Shown in pieces: positions 41,499-53,326 of a DNA stretch of 64,000 nucleotides. Origin of the DNA: Lycocorax pyrrhopterus obiensis (taxonomy: Eukaryota > Chordata > Aves > Passeriformes > Paradisaeidae). Within the stretch, counting starts at the first letter, position 1; each line of letters starts with the position of its first letter. The position numbers and the translations under genes are program-made. The notes beneath the pieces are model-generated. The model did no database searches. It was not told the DNA's origin and was given only the letters and a program-made list of their open reading frames with translations. The DNA is taken from NCBI GenBank assembly GCA_014706295.1, contig JACSVZ010000002.1:133494700-133558699 (forward strand). The letters run 5' to 3'.

Positions 41499-42539
41499 CG
41501 TATTTTTAAACCTTGACAGAATCAAGCATGGGTGGCAGTGTAGAGTTTGGGGATGCTCTTACCTACCAGTGTATTTTCATACTTGGATGAGATAATTCAA
41601 AACAGTGTTACTTGTTTTATGACTGCACCACTAGCACTGTGCAGTGATACTACAATCATCAAAAATCTGCATCAGTGTTGAATGAAGCAGTTTATTAAAT
41701 TTTATTAACAGAAAATTAAGTATCAAAAATTATGTATCCAGCTTCCAGAAAGAAAATAGAGTATGAGGTGCTAGAAGGTGAAAATAGGAGACAATAAAAC
41801 CTGGTTAGGTGATTTTTTTAACTGTCTAAAACAAAAAACAAAAATATAAATATTTTAAATTAGTCCTCAAAATGCAGGGAGCTTAGCTGTAAAATTCCAT
41901 CTGATCACTATTAGGCTTACATGAGATTACAAAAGCCTGCTGATAATAGAGTTAAATTCAATTTCAAAGCACTGCGGTGAGGACACTGAAACTGTAACAA
42001 GCCAGTAGTACTGTTTGGGTGAAAAAGAGTGGATACCCTGGGCATAAAAACAGTGAGTCTAGAGGATGCTGCTTGCACAGTAATTGACTGTAAGGGTAAT
42101 TTTTGTGATATATTGTTTTCAGGGTTTAGATAAGGCATGAAAATAGAAAATCAATAGTGTAATAAAGGAGAATTTCAGGACTTTGATGGGTAAGGAGGAG
42201 GCCTTTGGAGGTCATACACAATTATCAAAGATCTCTGTTTACCTTGATTTTATATTTTGATTTATTTCTGAGCCAAAAGCTGGGCAGGTGAGGGTTACTT
42301 TCCAGTTTTGCTTTCATCGTTAAATAAATTTCCAAAGTGCCTGGGTATATGTGTACAAAGTTAACTATGCAGTCATTGCAGCAATTCAAACCCACACCGA
42401 GTAAGTCAGAAGAGAAAATTCTAAAGGGAAATATACTGAGGCTACATGTCAGATGTTTCTCTCTTCTTTTCTCTCCCTCTCTTTTTATGCACACAACACC
42501 CATATGCACATGCACATATATTAATATATATAATATATG

Positions 42540-43000
42540 CAGATATTGATGGAATTCTATGAGTTGAAAGAGAGGGAAGATGTCTTTAAGGATCCATATC
42601 TCTCGCAGCAGATATATGTTATTATCACTGAAATGTGGCCTTCAGTCTTGAAACAGTTAAAAGAGTTCTACGGCCACAAAAGAAGAGATTTCTTCAGAAT
42701 TATCTCCCGCCTCACATTTGCTCTTAGGCAAGCAGTTTAAAAAAGCCCAGTGATTGAGCCAGTGATCCAATTTGAAATGCAGAAATGATTAGAGCTGCTT
42801 GCCTCATTTCATATCGAAATTCTCTGATTTATGACAGGGCTGCAGCCAAGATCTATCTCCAAAGGGAATTAGTGTGCAAGTTTGCATATTTTTGTTATTT
42901 AGGTTTCTGATAGCAGCTGCTAGCTAAGAAATACTGAACTGGGAGGTGGTGGTGCAGGGTTTTTCAGCCACTGGAGCAAAGAAAGATAAGAGCCTTATGT
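42540..43000. other. Candidate conserved non-coding element
   Basis: Dense, non-repetitive, balanced-composition DNA inside an intron of a developmental gene. It includes a 67-codon + frame (42537-42740) that has no recognisable domain. This is an impression from texture, not from an alignment. Confidence 0.25.
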
Positions 43001-44584
43001 TTAGGACATTTAGACCCCTTGACCATCTCACCATACAGTAATTTTTAAACTTGGATTGCAGTAATACAGGAATCCAGCGGAATGGTTAATTGTAGTTGTG
43101 GAGAAAGGAATTACCAAAATTCTGTCTCCATGTTTTAACTAGGGGAATTTTAATGAGGCATAAAACTTCAATCATGCGACTGACCTGTGGGGCAGAGTGT
43201 AGAACATATAATGAAACAGAAATAGAATTCTGAAAAAAAATTATTACCTTATCTGGAATTTACATGAAGTGTTAACAGGAAATTATGCAGCGGTTATAAA
43301 TGAAAAATATGGGATTTAATGTACTTATTAATAAAGATTTGTTACATACATGATACCAGTGTCCCAAATCTGCTGTCCGCAGCTGTCCCCAATTTCTTAT
43401 TTCTGTGTCCTCAAATGCATTTAGTGTCTTATTACTCCAGAAGCTAAGGCCAATATCCATTTAACACCAGTGTCTAAGACAAACGGAAACATCTTTGTGT
43501 AGGGGTCAAGGACTGAGGAATTTCCCTTTTCTACGGCGTTCAGACAGTCATAAAATTCTGGTTTTTTAATTGGGAATTCAGTTAATGTTTTCTTTGGATA
43601 TGTAAACCTTCTGTGATGAGGAGGAAAGAATGAGCACATGTGGCTCTTAAATAAAGGGGAAAAAAAAGCCCTCTCCATTGAATGAAAGATGAGTAACTGC
43701 TGAATTATGTGAGTATTGCACTGAGCGAAGAAATCACACTGTGAAAGTTTATTACCTTAGCTACTGTCCGGCTCCATATGGAGTCATTATGGCCTAGAGT
43801 CTCAATAGTGCTCCTAAATTGACCTCACCATAATGCAGCTGTGCTTCCAGGTATTAAAACCTCTCATATTTCACTGAATACTCCCTGGGAGATCCAAGGT
43901 TATTGTGGCAAAAACTTTAAAATTTCATTACTTTGTTCTTTGACAAAGAATCTGGTAAGAAGATACTACAGCCTGCAGATGAAAATGTGTGAGTTATTTC
44001 TTTTGAATCTGTTCTTCTTCCACGCTTTTCTTTTTGCATTCCTACCCTTGTTATTCGGTGGTAATTCTGCCAAGGGAGCTTGTCATGTTTAGGTGCATTA
44101 CGCAGTTACCTAAGTAACCCACTTTCTTTGTAAAGTCTCTCTGAGCATAGTGCTGACCTTAAAATACCACCGTGATTCTGCACTTAAAACAGCACTGACA
44201 CCGGGGATGAACTTCCCGTCCCTCTCTGCAGATGCCAGTGATTTGGAATTTACATTAGCACATTTGAAACCACAATTTAAAACATTTAAAGTCACGCACC
44301 CAGTGAATGAAGAGTTATCAAAACAAGGACAGAATGGAAATGGAGGAAATGGAAATAAGTTGGTTTTCCTTGTGACTAATTGATCCACTTGCTTGGGACC
44401 ATTATTCAGGCAAAAGAGACAATGCAGTCAAGTGAAATTTTCACCTGAAGAGAAGGACTATTTTTATATACTCGAATATACATTAAGTCAATCTTTGTGT
44501 CTTTTAATTTTTTCAGTTTCCATAATAAGAGTATACAATGGCATATATTGAAAATTGTTTAAAATACAAAGATGGTGGGGTTTT

Positions 44585-44608
44585 GTTGGTTGGTTGGTTG
44601 GTTGGTTT
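44585..44608. repeat. (GTTG)n microsatellite
   Basis: About six GGTT/GTTG units followed by a T run. Confidence 0.92.
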
Positions 44609-46304
44609 TTTTTGTGTACTAGTAACAGAAGAGTTCCACTAGAAATATAAAATAATCAATCTTTGGACAAAGTCCACCTTTTCTGTTCCCAGTAAAATTG
44701 AACAAGCTCTCTTTCCTACTGCCTTCTTTAGTGATTTGATTGCAATGGATTCTGTGCCTGCTGTACTATGAGTTTTATGATTCTGTGAGAAAAGATGAAT
44801 ATAGCACTATAAATGTCCCCTCTGAATGCTATTTTAGCTTCTCTAAAGATACTGTAATCTAGTCTATCCGTGGTATTTGCAGAAAAGCAGGAGATAGAGT
44901 TTTTGTTAGCTAGCGAGTGAAGTTTTCAGAGCGTGGACCCAATCTGTGGGCCTGAGGCTTCATAAGAGCAATCATTGATGAATGTGTATATTTTCCCATT
45001 TTCACTTGTGCAGGCAGAAATGGAGATCTTTATGTGAAAACATGGTGCAACTTTGCTTATCTAAAAGGTTATGTTCAGAGTTGTTTTGTGAAGTCTAGTG
45101 GTGTGGAGAGAATGAGGATCAAATATGTCCAAGGCCATTGCTTTAGTTGTCAGAGGATACATTTGTCCTTAGAGAAGTCCCTCACTTAGCAGAGATGGAA
45201 TGGGTTTTTTCTTGGCGTAATGCTATTGTGGAAGTATAAAACATTTACATTATGAAGGAAGGGATTTAAACTGAAAGCATGCATAGGTCTTTCTGAAGAT
45301 GGCTTACATAAAGTATAAATGCTCATAAATAACTAATCTTGCTTTTGTCTTCATTAAATTATTTTACTTTAAACTTTACCATGGGCTATCAAGTCTGAGA
45401 ATTTCTGCATATGTTAAAACCACTTCCACGAAGTATTATTTTTTTAGCATATTATTTTAATGATTCATCATAAAGTATGATCTTTTGTAATGCTCTGATA
45501 GCCAGTAAAAGTTAAAATATTAACTGTGCAGTATAGTTAACTTGGATAAGTGCAGCATTAAAGTAGATACACATTAGCCAATATGAAGCATCGGAGGTAA
45601 AATCAAAGGGATTAAATTTGACAGAAGAGCCCCATTTAATTTCTTCCAACCCCGGTGGTTCTATTGAATAAAATGTACTTTAAGTACCTTTCTGGACTGC
45701 ACTAACATCTGCTGTTCTTGGAAAACAGTTTTTGCCAGAGATAGCTATGTTACTGGGAAATGCTGGCCCACAATGGCTTGCAGAGAGTGCTGTCTTCTTG
45801 TCTTATTCTTACTAATTAATTCCCATGAGGCTTGCTCCAGGGCTCACTATTGTGAGCCCTGCAGTGTGAAGAGGTTAGCTGGGAAAGTCACTGGCAGGGT
45901 TGTGGTAGCAGCAGCAGAGCCCACATGTGCGTGCACATGTATATCCCCAAGAGATGTGTACCTACAAAAAGATGTATGAAACAGGCAAAGACAGGCAATA
46001 AAGTATAGTGACTTAGTTAGCTATGGCCCCTTCCAAATAGCATAGGTGTTCTATAAACTGTATCTGGTCTGACCAATTGGACACCATCCCAAAACTTATG
46101 AACTTAGCAAATCCCTCAAGTATGATTAATTTTCATTGTGTAAGTTTGGGAAAATAAATCACTGTTGAAGAAGTTAGGAAACGCACTTATATCTGGAGAC
46201 CTATCATGCCTCAATAAATAGTAGTGGTCAAATCCTGTGTGCTTCATGTTTGTGTTGACTGCAGTGATGGCAGTCTCTAACACAAGCCAGGATTGTGTGA
46301 TTTT

Positions 46305-46376
46305 CATGTATGTGTGGGTGTTTGCATGAGCACAGACACACATGCCCATATGCACACTGCACACATGCACAGGCAT
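46305..46376. repeat. TG-rich to CA-rich low-complexity block
   Basis: A TG-rich half ('tgtatgtgtgggtgtttg') faces a CA-rich half ('cacagacacacatg', 'cacactgcacacatgcac'), so the two halves could pair as a hairpin. Degenerate purine/pyrimidine alternation. Confidence 0.75.
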
Positions 46377-46579
46377 TTTCTAGGAACCCTGCTTTCAAAC
46401 CACTTCCTCAAAGTAGAAGGGAAAAACAGTTTTAATTTCACAGAACTGACCAGGAGAGATAATGAAGTACTTTCAAAACTCTTTATGTGTGGAAGCCCTA
46501 GAGGCAAACCCCAGAGCTTTCTTACTTTTAGCAACCAATTACCACAAAAAAAGAGTTTCCCCAATTATGAAGTACACTA

Positions 46580-47640
46580 ACACAGGCTGCACAGACTCAA
46601 TTTCACAAAGTGTATTGGAAAGACAGCATTCACATAATTAATGAGAAAATGCTGCATGTGTTCAGGCCTTCTGTTAATTGATTAAATGAGTCTATGTCTA
46701 AATCTGATTATAATCATGCTGTGGCAGTACAATTGAGAGTAAGAGGTAAAGGGACTCTCTCTTCCTCTCTTGCGCACTCTCGGATATGTGGACACACATC
46801 CTCCTTCCTACTCCCCCTCCCCAAATTGTAAGAACAGGATAAAAACTGCGCTAATAGGAAAGGTAGCAGACTTCCCTAGTGAAAGGAGGATAGCTTAATC
46901 ACAATTACTTGAACAGTTGTTCTTGGTTTAGTGTCTTGGTTCCCATTTAATCCATCACTGGCACTTGTAAAGTACAGTGGGCTTTATAGCAGACGTCAGT
47001 TTGATGCTTATTGTGGTTAACAGTTAACAAGTGCTGGTTAGTTTTCCCGCGGTGTCTCAATAAAACACAAAACCTGCCATGTGCTTGTCATTTTTTTTAA
47101 AGAAGGCCACAGTGTTCCCTAAGGGTTGTGAGAGAAGTTCATCCCATTGAACTGGTCAGCAAGATATCATTAGCTCGTTGTGTACATGAAATCCAGGGGT
47201 TAGAGCACCAAGCGTCACAAGCCAGTTTCTTTACCTCCTTGAGCTGATCAGAGGATCAGAGTATCAAGGAAGGATTAGCACTGACTTGGGATTTGTGTGA
47301 TTGGTTAATTTATTGCGGCGATGGCAGGCCTTTCATCTATGGCAACATTTAATCAGCACGGCCATGGAGGCTATTACGGGTTAGCTCTTTTCTCAAGTCA
47401 GCCAGGGCTGCACCATCAGCCCTATCACAATTCCCCTGAAATTTCCAAATTATCTGGAACAGGCTTTAGCCTCACAGTAATAAAAATTAGAAGAGATCCC
47501 TGATAGCGCTGGTGGAAAAGGCTTTCACTTGCACAGGGCAAATTATAAATAGTATGAACGTGCACTTTAAAAAAAAAAATTCTCCACCTCTTAAGAGATG
47601 TGCAGGACTTATCACCCCTGCTCTGATCCAAATCCTCGTG
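46580..47640. other. Candidate conserved non-coding element cluster
   Basis: About 1 kb free of recognisable repeats, with TAAT-rich homeodomain-like sites ('gttaattgattaaatgag', 'ggttaatttattgcgg') and mixed balanced sequence typical of vertebrate developmental enhancers. Several short open frames here are not recognisable proteins. Inference from composition and context only. Confidence 0.3.
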
Positions 47641-49744
47641 GTTGAAAATTTATATTAGATTTTATCAGTGAGGCCTAAGTCTAGAAAAATCAATGAAGGT
47701 TATCTTTTATGTTGCAGGAACTTGTGGAAATATTGATTTTCATTTTATAGTGAATTTGGAGCATGAGTTGGTAATCACTGCTGAGCTGACTACAATGTTT
47801 GCCTACTGTATCTTTTACTGAGTTTTGCTCAAGTATTTAAGATAGTATATTCCTGTTGATTTTAGCATGTAGTTTGAAGTCAAATGTTTCTTAATACAAG
47901 TTGGTGCATCTCTTGTCATATAATTTAATACTTCAGAGTAATGGTGATTAGCTGATGTCTGTTGAATGATTTCTGAATTTAATAGTGATGTTCAGAATGA
48001 GAAAGAGGGAGATTTTAGGACTCCACTCATATATCTTCCTTCTCCTTTTTCCTTACCAGTCACTAAACCACTAAGTAAAATACGAAGTATAAGAGAATAT
48101 AATGGAAAGTAAGATGAAGGATGCTAAAAGATAAAATACTCATGTATGAAAAGACTTAGGAACCTGAATATATGCTAGTGTAAATTATAGTTATTCAAGC
48201 TATTAAGTATTAAATCTTTTAGAACTAATGAAAACTAGAAAAACTACTGATAAAAAGACACCATGGCCACAGGTTATTAAGTGAATCTAGATCCTTCATC
48301 TTGGCTCTTAAAATGCTTTAACTAAGTAGAACAGTGATTCAAAGAGTGATTTTAGAGTTTTTCTCATGTAATGCCCTTATTCACTCTCTGTAGTTTTTAT
48401 TTCCATAGAGTATGTTTGCTTTTGATGTCATTTCTATTGGTGGTGTATCTGTGCAACTGATTTTAAAATGGATGAATTCTTAAAAAAATCATTTGAATAT
48501 TCAAATAAATCTGTTCCTGCCAAATTTATGTCATTTTTGGTTTGATTTTAGGTAATGTGAGTTTTCTTTCAGACCTGATATTGAAAAAGGAATTTTTAAT
48601 ACCTTCTTCACACAATCTAACTCTAGGGCAAGTAAAATAAAACCCCATGAATTTCCGAAGATAAAGGCTAGCTGACCGTGAGTACTTAAAACAGGGATAC
48701 CCTTAGATAACTGTAGGAAAAAAAATAATAGTTAGCTTTAAAAAGATTTTGGAGTATGGGCTCTGCTTGTTCCCTCCTTTGCAATTCTTTTGGGGAGGAC
48801 CTGTTGTTCCCTGAGTAGAGAAGGCACAATGGTAACAAGTACCTTGCCTGAGCAACCTTTTTAGCTTCATGAGTAAGGATTTAAATCTGTAACTCTATAG
48901 GGATGTTGAAATACATAGGTTTTTTAAACATTGGTGCAGGAAATGCGAAAGAAGTAGTGAAGCTTTTTGCAAAGTACGTGTCCTCTAGAAAATTATGAAG
49001 CTGCAGGTACCTATGAGCATAATCTCTAAATACATCATCATTCTTATCTGCAGAAAACTGACAGGAAAAAATGTATGAACATAGATACCTGAATCTCCTG
49101 GTGAGACCACTTGCAGCACGATGCTGGAGAACATACAAGGATTCACTCAGCAGGATTCACAGATGTATAAGATTCTAGTTCCTAGAATGAACTGCGTGTC
49201 ACTGCATTTATTTACATTGTATTGGCATCCTTCTCCAAGTTAATTATGCCCTATTATGCTTCTAATGCTGTCATTATTTTGGTATCCTAACTTCTAGTCT
49301 TCTTCTTGAGTATTTAGTTGGTACATCTTTGGTTCTATCCATTTTGCTCCAATCACCGTCTTCTCATATATTACACAGACGTATTATGGATTTGTAGATA
49401 TGAGTAATGATGTGTCACTGAGATCAGGGAGAGCAGTATTGTGTCCATTTTGTGGTTTTTGATGCTCTGATTAAGCTGTTTGTTATTCCTTTAGATAGAA
49501 ATCATTTTCAGGGAAAAAAAAAAAGAAACTGAATGAATTCCTTACTGGAATTATTAATTCCTTACTAGTCCTGGAATTTGTGTGAACTATGAATACTGAT
49601 GGTATATGTAAAAGAAATTAAGGTAGGTTTTACCTGCAATAATGTTAACTTTTTATAAAGTACATTGGAATAGAAAAGGGTATTTTTTTATTCCTGTAGA
49701 TAAATGCTTGTGATATCCAAAGCCTGTAATCGTTGAAGGTTGTT

Positions 49745-50060
49745 CCACAGCAACTCCTACTGACTTCTCTGGTATTTTGAGCTGAAGTAATGCAGAAAGA
49801 AATATTTCAAGGATCAGGATTTATATGTTTGGGGACAGGGTGTGTGGGGTAGGGGTACGTAAGCATAGCAACATTTTTTCCCTTTAAATTCGAAGTGAAA
49901 TTATTAACATCATAAAATCTCTGACAGCCAAGAAACCCGAAAGAAAAGATGATCTGGAAAGATTGGCTTAAATTCTGTTATCTGATCACAGGTGCGATTT
50001 CTTTTGACGTCAATGGGAATATTGTCTTTGTTACTGAAAGTAAAATATGACCTGTTGTCC
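49745..50060 (+). repeat. Possible ancient amniote repeat fragments
   Basis: Two pieces look like the old-repeat phrase 'AACTCCCATTGACTTCAATGGGAGTTTTG...'. The first (49750-49825) reads 'gcaactcctactgacttctc', 'tggtattttgagctgaag' and 'aaggatcaggattta'. The second (49995-50030) reads 'ttttgacgtcaatgggaata'. They may be one split element or two. Confidence 0.33.
50005..50012. promoter_or_regulatory. Perfect CRE palindrome (TGACGTCA)
   Basis: Consensus CREB/ATF site. It lies within a phrase that looks like an old repeat (see 49745-50060), so it may have arisen by chance from a TTGACTTCAATGG-type sequence. Confidence 0.35.
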
Positions 50061-50812
50061 ATTTGCTTGTCTATTATGGAACTACAGATGAGGCTGCATA
50101 ACCAAACAGATATGCCTGGACAGATTTGATTGCCTTTGCGAACCGTTACTCTTGAACCTGGCATTTGCATGAAACTACACTGCATATTGTATCTTGCACA
50201 CTTTTAGCCAGTGCTAAGTTTAAAAAAAAAACTTAAAGGGTTCATAATACATTTATTCAGGATTTGGAACATTTTGTTGTATTCTCTATTTTATTATCAT
50301 TATTTGTTTTGGGTCTTTTGCCCCAAATCAGCTCATACTTATCATACGTTCTTAAAAATTTACCACAATTGGATAGACTACTTTTTTCATTACTGAATAA
50401 TATATTTCCATGAAATTTTCTTTGAACCATCTATAAATTCCAGCAGTGCACCTTTTTAAATGATTCTTCTCTGCTGCCGTTAGTTATATACCAATTAGGT
50501 AAATACCAAGTGATTACATACGACAATCATCTGAAGCATTGCTTCTGTTAGAAATATACCTTGCTTAGCTGATTTTTTCACAGTGGTAGTTTGGCCCTTA
50601 GTTATAGCTTTATCAAAAGGTTTTGCTTGTTAGGCTTTAGGAAATATTTTAGATTAAGTTTGAAGAAATGGAGATGTGCAATCAGATGATGAGATTGTTG
50701 TGTGCTGGATTACTGAGGTTTACTGAGCAATTTCTAGTAACAGAACAGAATCTCCCACCTCACCATTACTGTGTGCAGGGCATGATACTCTCTTTCTTTT
50801 GAATTTTTTTAG

Positions 50813-51012
50813 AAAGCCCATTACCTGCTGTAAGCTCCATGGCTCTTTTTGTGCCTGATCAAGAAGGGCAAATACCCACAAGAAAGGAGGACTTCCCTGG
50901 GGAATACGTGGTGAAGTTCCCTCAGGTCTTTAAAGATTCTTCAGGGAAGAAAACATTTGACCCTAGTTTGTCCCAAGGAAGACAAGTGCTTGTGACTGAC
51001 CTGAACAAATAA
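50813..51012 (+). other. Exon-like open frame of unknown identity
   Basis: A pyrimidine-rich tract and TTTTTTTAG at 50803-50812 look like a splice acceptor. The frame that starts with the last two bases of a codon at 50813 stays open for 65 codons to TAA at 51010-51012. It includes an in-frame ATG at 50839 and a peptide with soluble-protein-like composition (for example EDFPGEYVVKFPQVFKDSSG). AATAAA overlaps the stop. I do not recognise the peptide, and open frames of this length are common in the window by chance. Confidence 0.2.
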
Positions 51013-51196
51013 ATTACATGCAAATAATCTTTCCCTTTCAAAATAATTTTATTCAACTATAGCAAATCCAAAGGAGTTGGGATCCATACCTACCTTGTAA
51101 GAGATATAGAGAACTCAAGTCATTTGGTTAAAAGGCCAGTTTGGCAAACACAGCAATTTAAAGGTAATATGGAAACAAGGTGGAGTTGGGGGAATA

Positions 51197-51218
51197 TAAA
51201 TAAATAAATAAATAAATG
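51197..51218. repeat. (AAAT)n microsatellite
   Basis: Five AAAT units ending 'aaataaatgg'. Confidence 0.9.
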
Positions 51219-53312
51219 GTGATGTTCCTTTTTTAAAGAAAAAATATTACTTGAAATAAAACAGTGGAAAACTAGGTTTGTTATACCTTCTTAGAATTAT
51301 GTGTAGTGTGTTGACTAGCCAGTACATTTCTAGATTTTTTTGGTCATATTCCAGGGAAATAAGCCAATAGTGATAAATAGACATGATGTTTGAAAAGCCT
51401 TTAGGATGAATCTAATGATTATAGTCTTGTAAATATGGAAGTTGACTCTAGAAAATGTAGTCCATTTGATTTTATGAAAAAGACATGTTGAAAAAAATGT
51501 AAAAGGTAAGTTGCTTTGAATGCTATATATCAGATTAATTACAAAAAAAAAAAAATGGAAAATGTTTCAGAAGTTGAAAAATAAAATTAGAACACATCCT
51601 GAGTCAGAGAAGCTAACGCAAGTCATTCTCCTGGTAAATATTTTCTTACCTGTATATATTCCAGCACCATCTTTACATGTGTTATACACCTCACTCATTC
51701 TTACCCAAAATCTTAAATTATCAACACTAAACAATTAAAACAATCTGGATCAGACAAGAAGTGTGATTTTTGTCCAGTGCCATCAATCTGTTCTTCGGTT
51801 TATTTATAGTGCAAGTGAGGTCTGTGAGCTTTTTCGTCACACAGGTGTTTGTTAAGAAGAAAGAAGTAAAGTTAGCTTGTCCACTTTGATGAGTTCAATT
51901 TTCTGTAAATAACAAGAGCACATATTAAGGTTTCTAGCCTCATTCTCTGACATACACATTTGTTACACAGAATCCAGTTTCTTTTTTAAACAAATTATTT
52001 TCTCAAACTTTAAAACAATTCTAGGTAAACTTAAAAATCTTAGTCAGTGTTTCTTTTTAATAAAACTGAGTATTGTAGTACTGATATTTAACTAATACTT
52101 TATTGTAAATGGCATCTTTATTTTAGTGTATTGAAAGTTAATGTGGACACCATTCAAGATCTTAAGATAGTTTACACATTACTTGAGTCACTTCAAGTTA
52201 TATGGACTCATTTACATGTAGATTTTGCTTTTATACAGGAAAGTATGTTGTTTATTAAAATATATGTGTTGCCCAGTTCTGCAAAAATATCCAAGTAATG
52301 ATCTTGTAACCTTATCTATGTTGAAGTGAATGAAGTAATTCTGTAAATTATCAATTTCACTCTCAGTAACAACAACGTGGGAATTCCATAAAGAGTCTAT
52401 TTCTACCGAGTTCTGAAGGGTCTCTATTGGTTACATGGTAGGCACAAGGTAAAGGAATCAATAGTATTGATGTCTATGGACCATGTCCTGTTTCTTTCAC
52501 TTTGAATATGGAAAAATTTCCGTGGCTTCCATTGTTTTCAGTGATGAATTGTAGAAGATGTAAGAACTGCAGAGAGTTTCACTTTGTCATAATGCTGCCA
52601 AATAGATATTATAATGAAACTGTCTTGAATATTGAGGTACATACAAGTATAAATTTGATTGTAATATCATCTGCAACTTGTGAAAATTAGAAAGTCAGTT
52701 TTCTTTTTGTCTAAATTTTCTTGCATTTAAGGAATTTTTCAAATACCTCCCATTCAAATACCTGCCCATTAATTTTCTTTACACTGTGGTTAACATGTTA
52801 CTGCGTTAAAATCACTGGCAGTCTTCTGTGGAATACTTAAGAAATAGAAGCTTTAAAAAAGTGTTTGAAAAGTAGCCTGCTTATAATCCACTATAGGGAA
52901 ATAATTCCTCTGAAAAATATGCTATTTACAGTCAAATCATTTAATAATTAATAGAAAAAAGGCAGGAGTGTGTTTTATTGGAAAACATCCCATTCCAGTT
53001 GTCAAGGTTTTAATCAAAATCCCAGGCCTCGTGGAGCAATCTGAAGATTTTCTCTTCTGTTTCCTTAGTTGTTTTTTGAACTATAATCCCGGTAATGAGC
53101 AAGTAACAAAACTCAGCTGTACCTATGAAACTACCACCTATCACAGTTCTTTCAGTCTCAAACAGGATAACCAGAGCATAACTACTGTGAAGCAATACAA
53201 TTATGAATTTCTTGAGGGGGAAAAAGGAGAGATAAGTGCACAGAAGTCAGCTAACACTGATGCATGGGTGGCTACAGCATGCAAAGGGTTAACAAGATTT
53301 TCATTTTAGATA

Positions 53313-53326
53313 GTTGCCGTAGTAAC
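53313..53326 (+). promoter_or_regulatory. Perfect RFX X-box match
   Basis: GTTGCC GT AGTAAC fits the RFX X-box consensus GTNRCC-N(0-3)-RGYAAC exactly. A single site with no known target nearby other than ZFPM2, so function is unproven. Confidence 0.4.

Noticed and set aside
44755..44795. Possible CR1 tail ('ttttatgattctgtgaga')
   Set aside because: Only the tail-like 18 bases match, with no preceding CR1 sequence.
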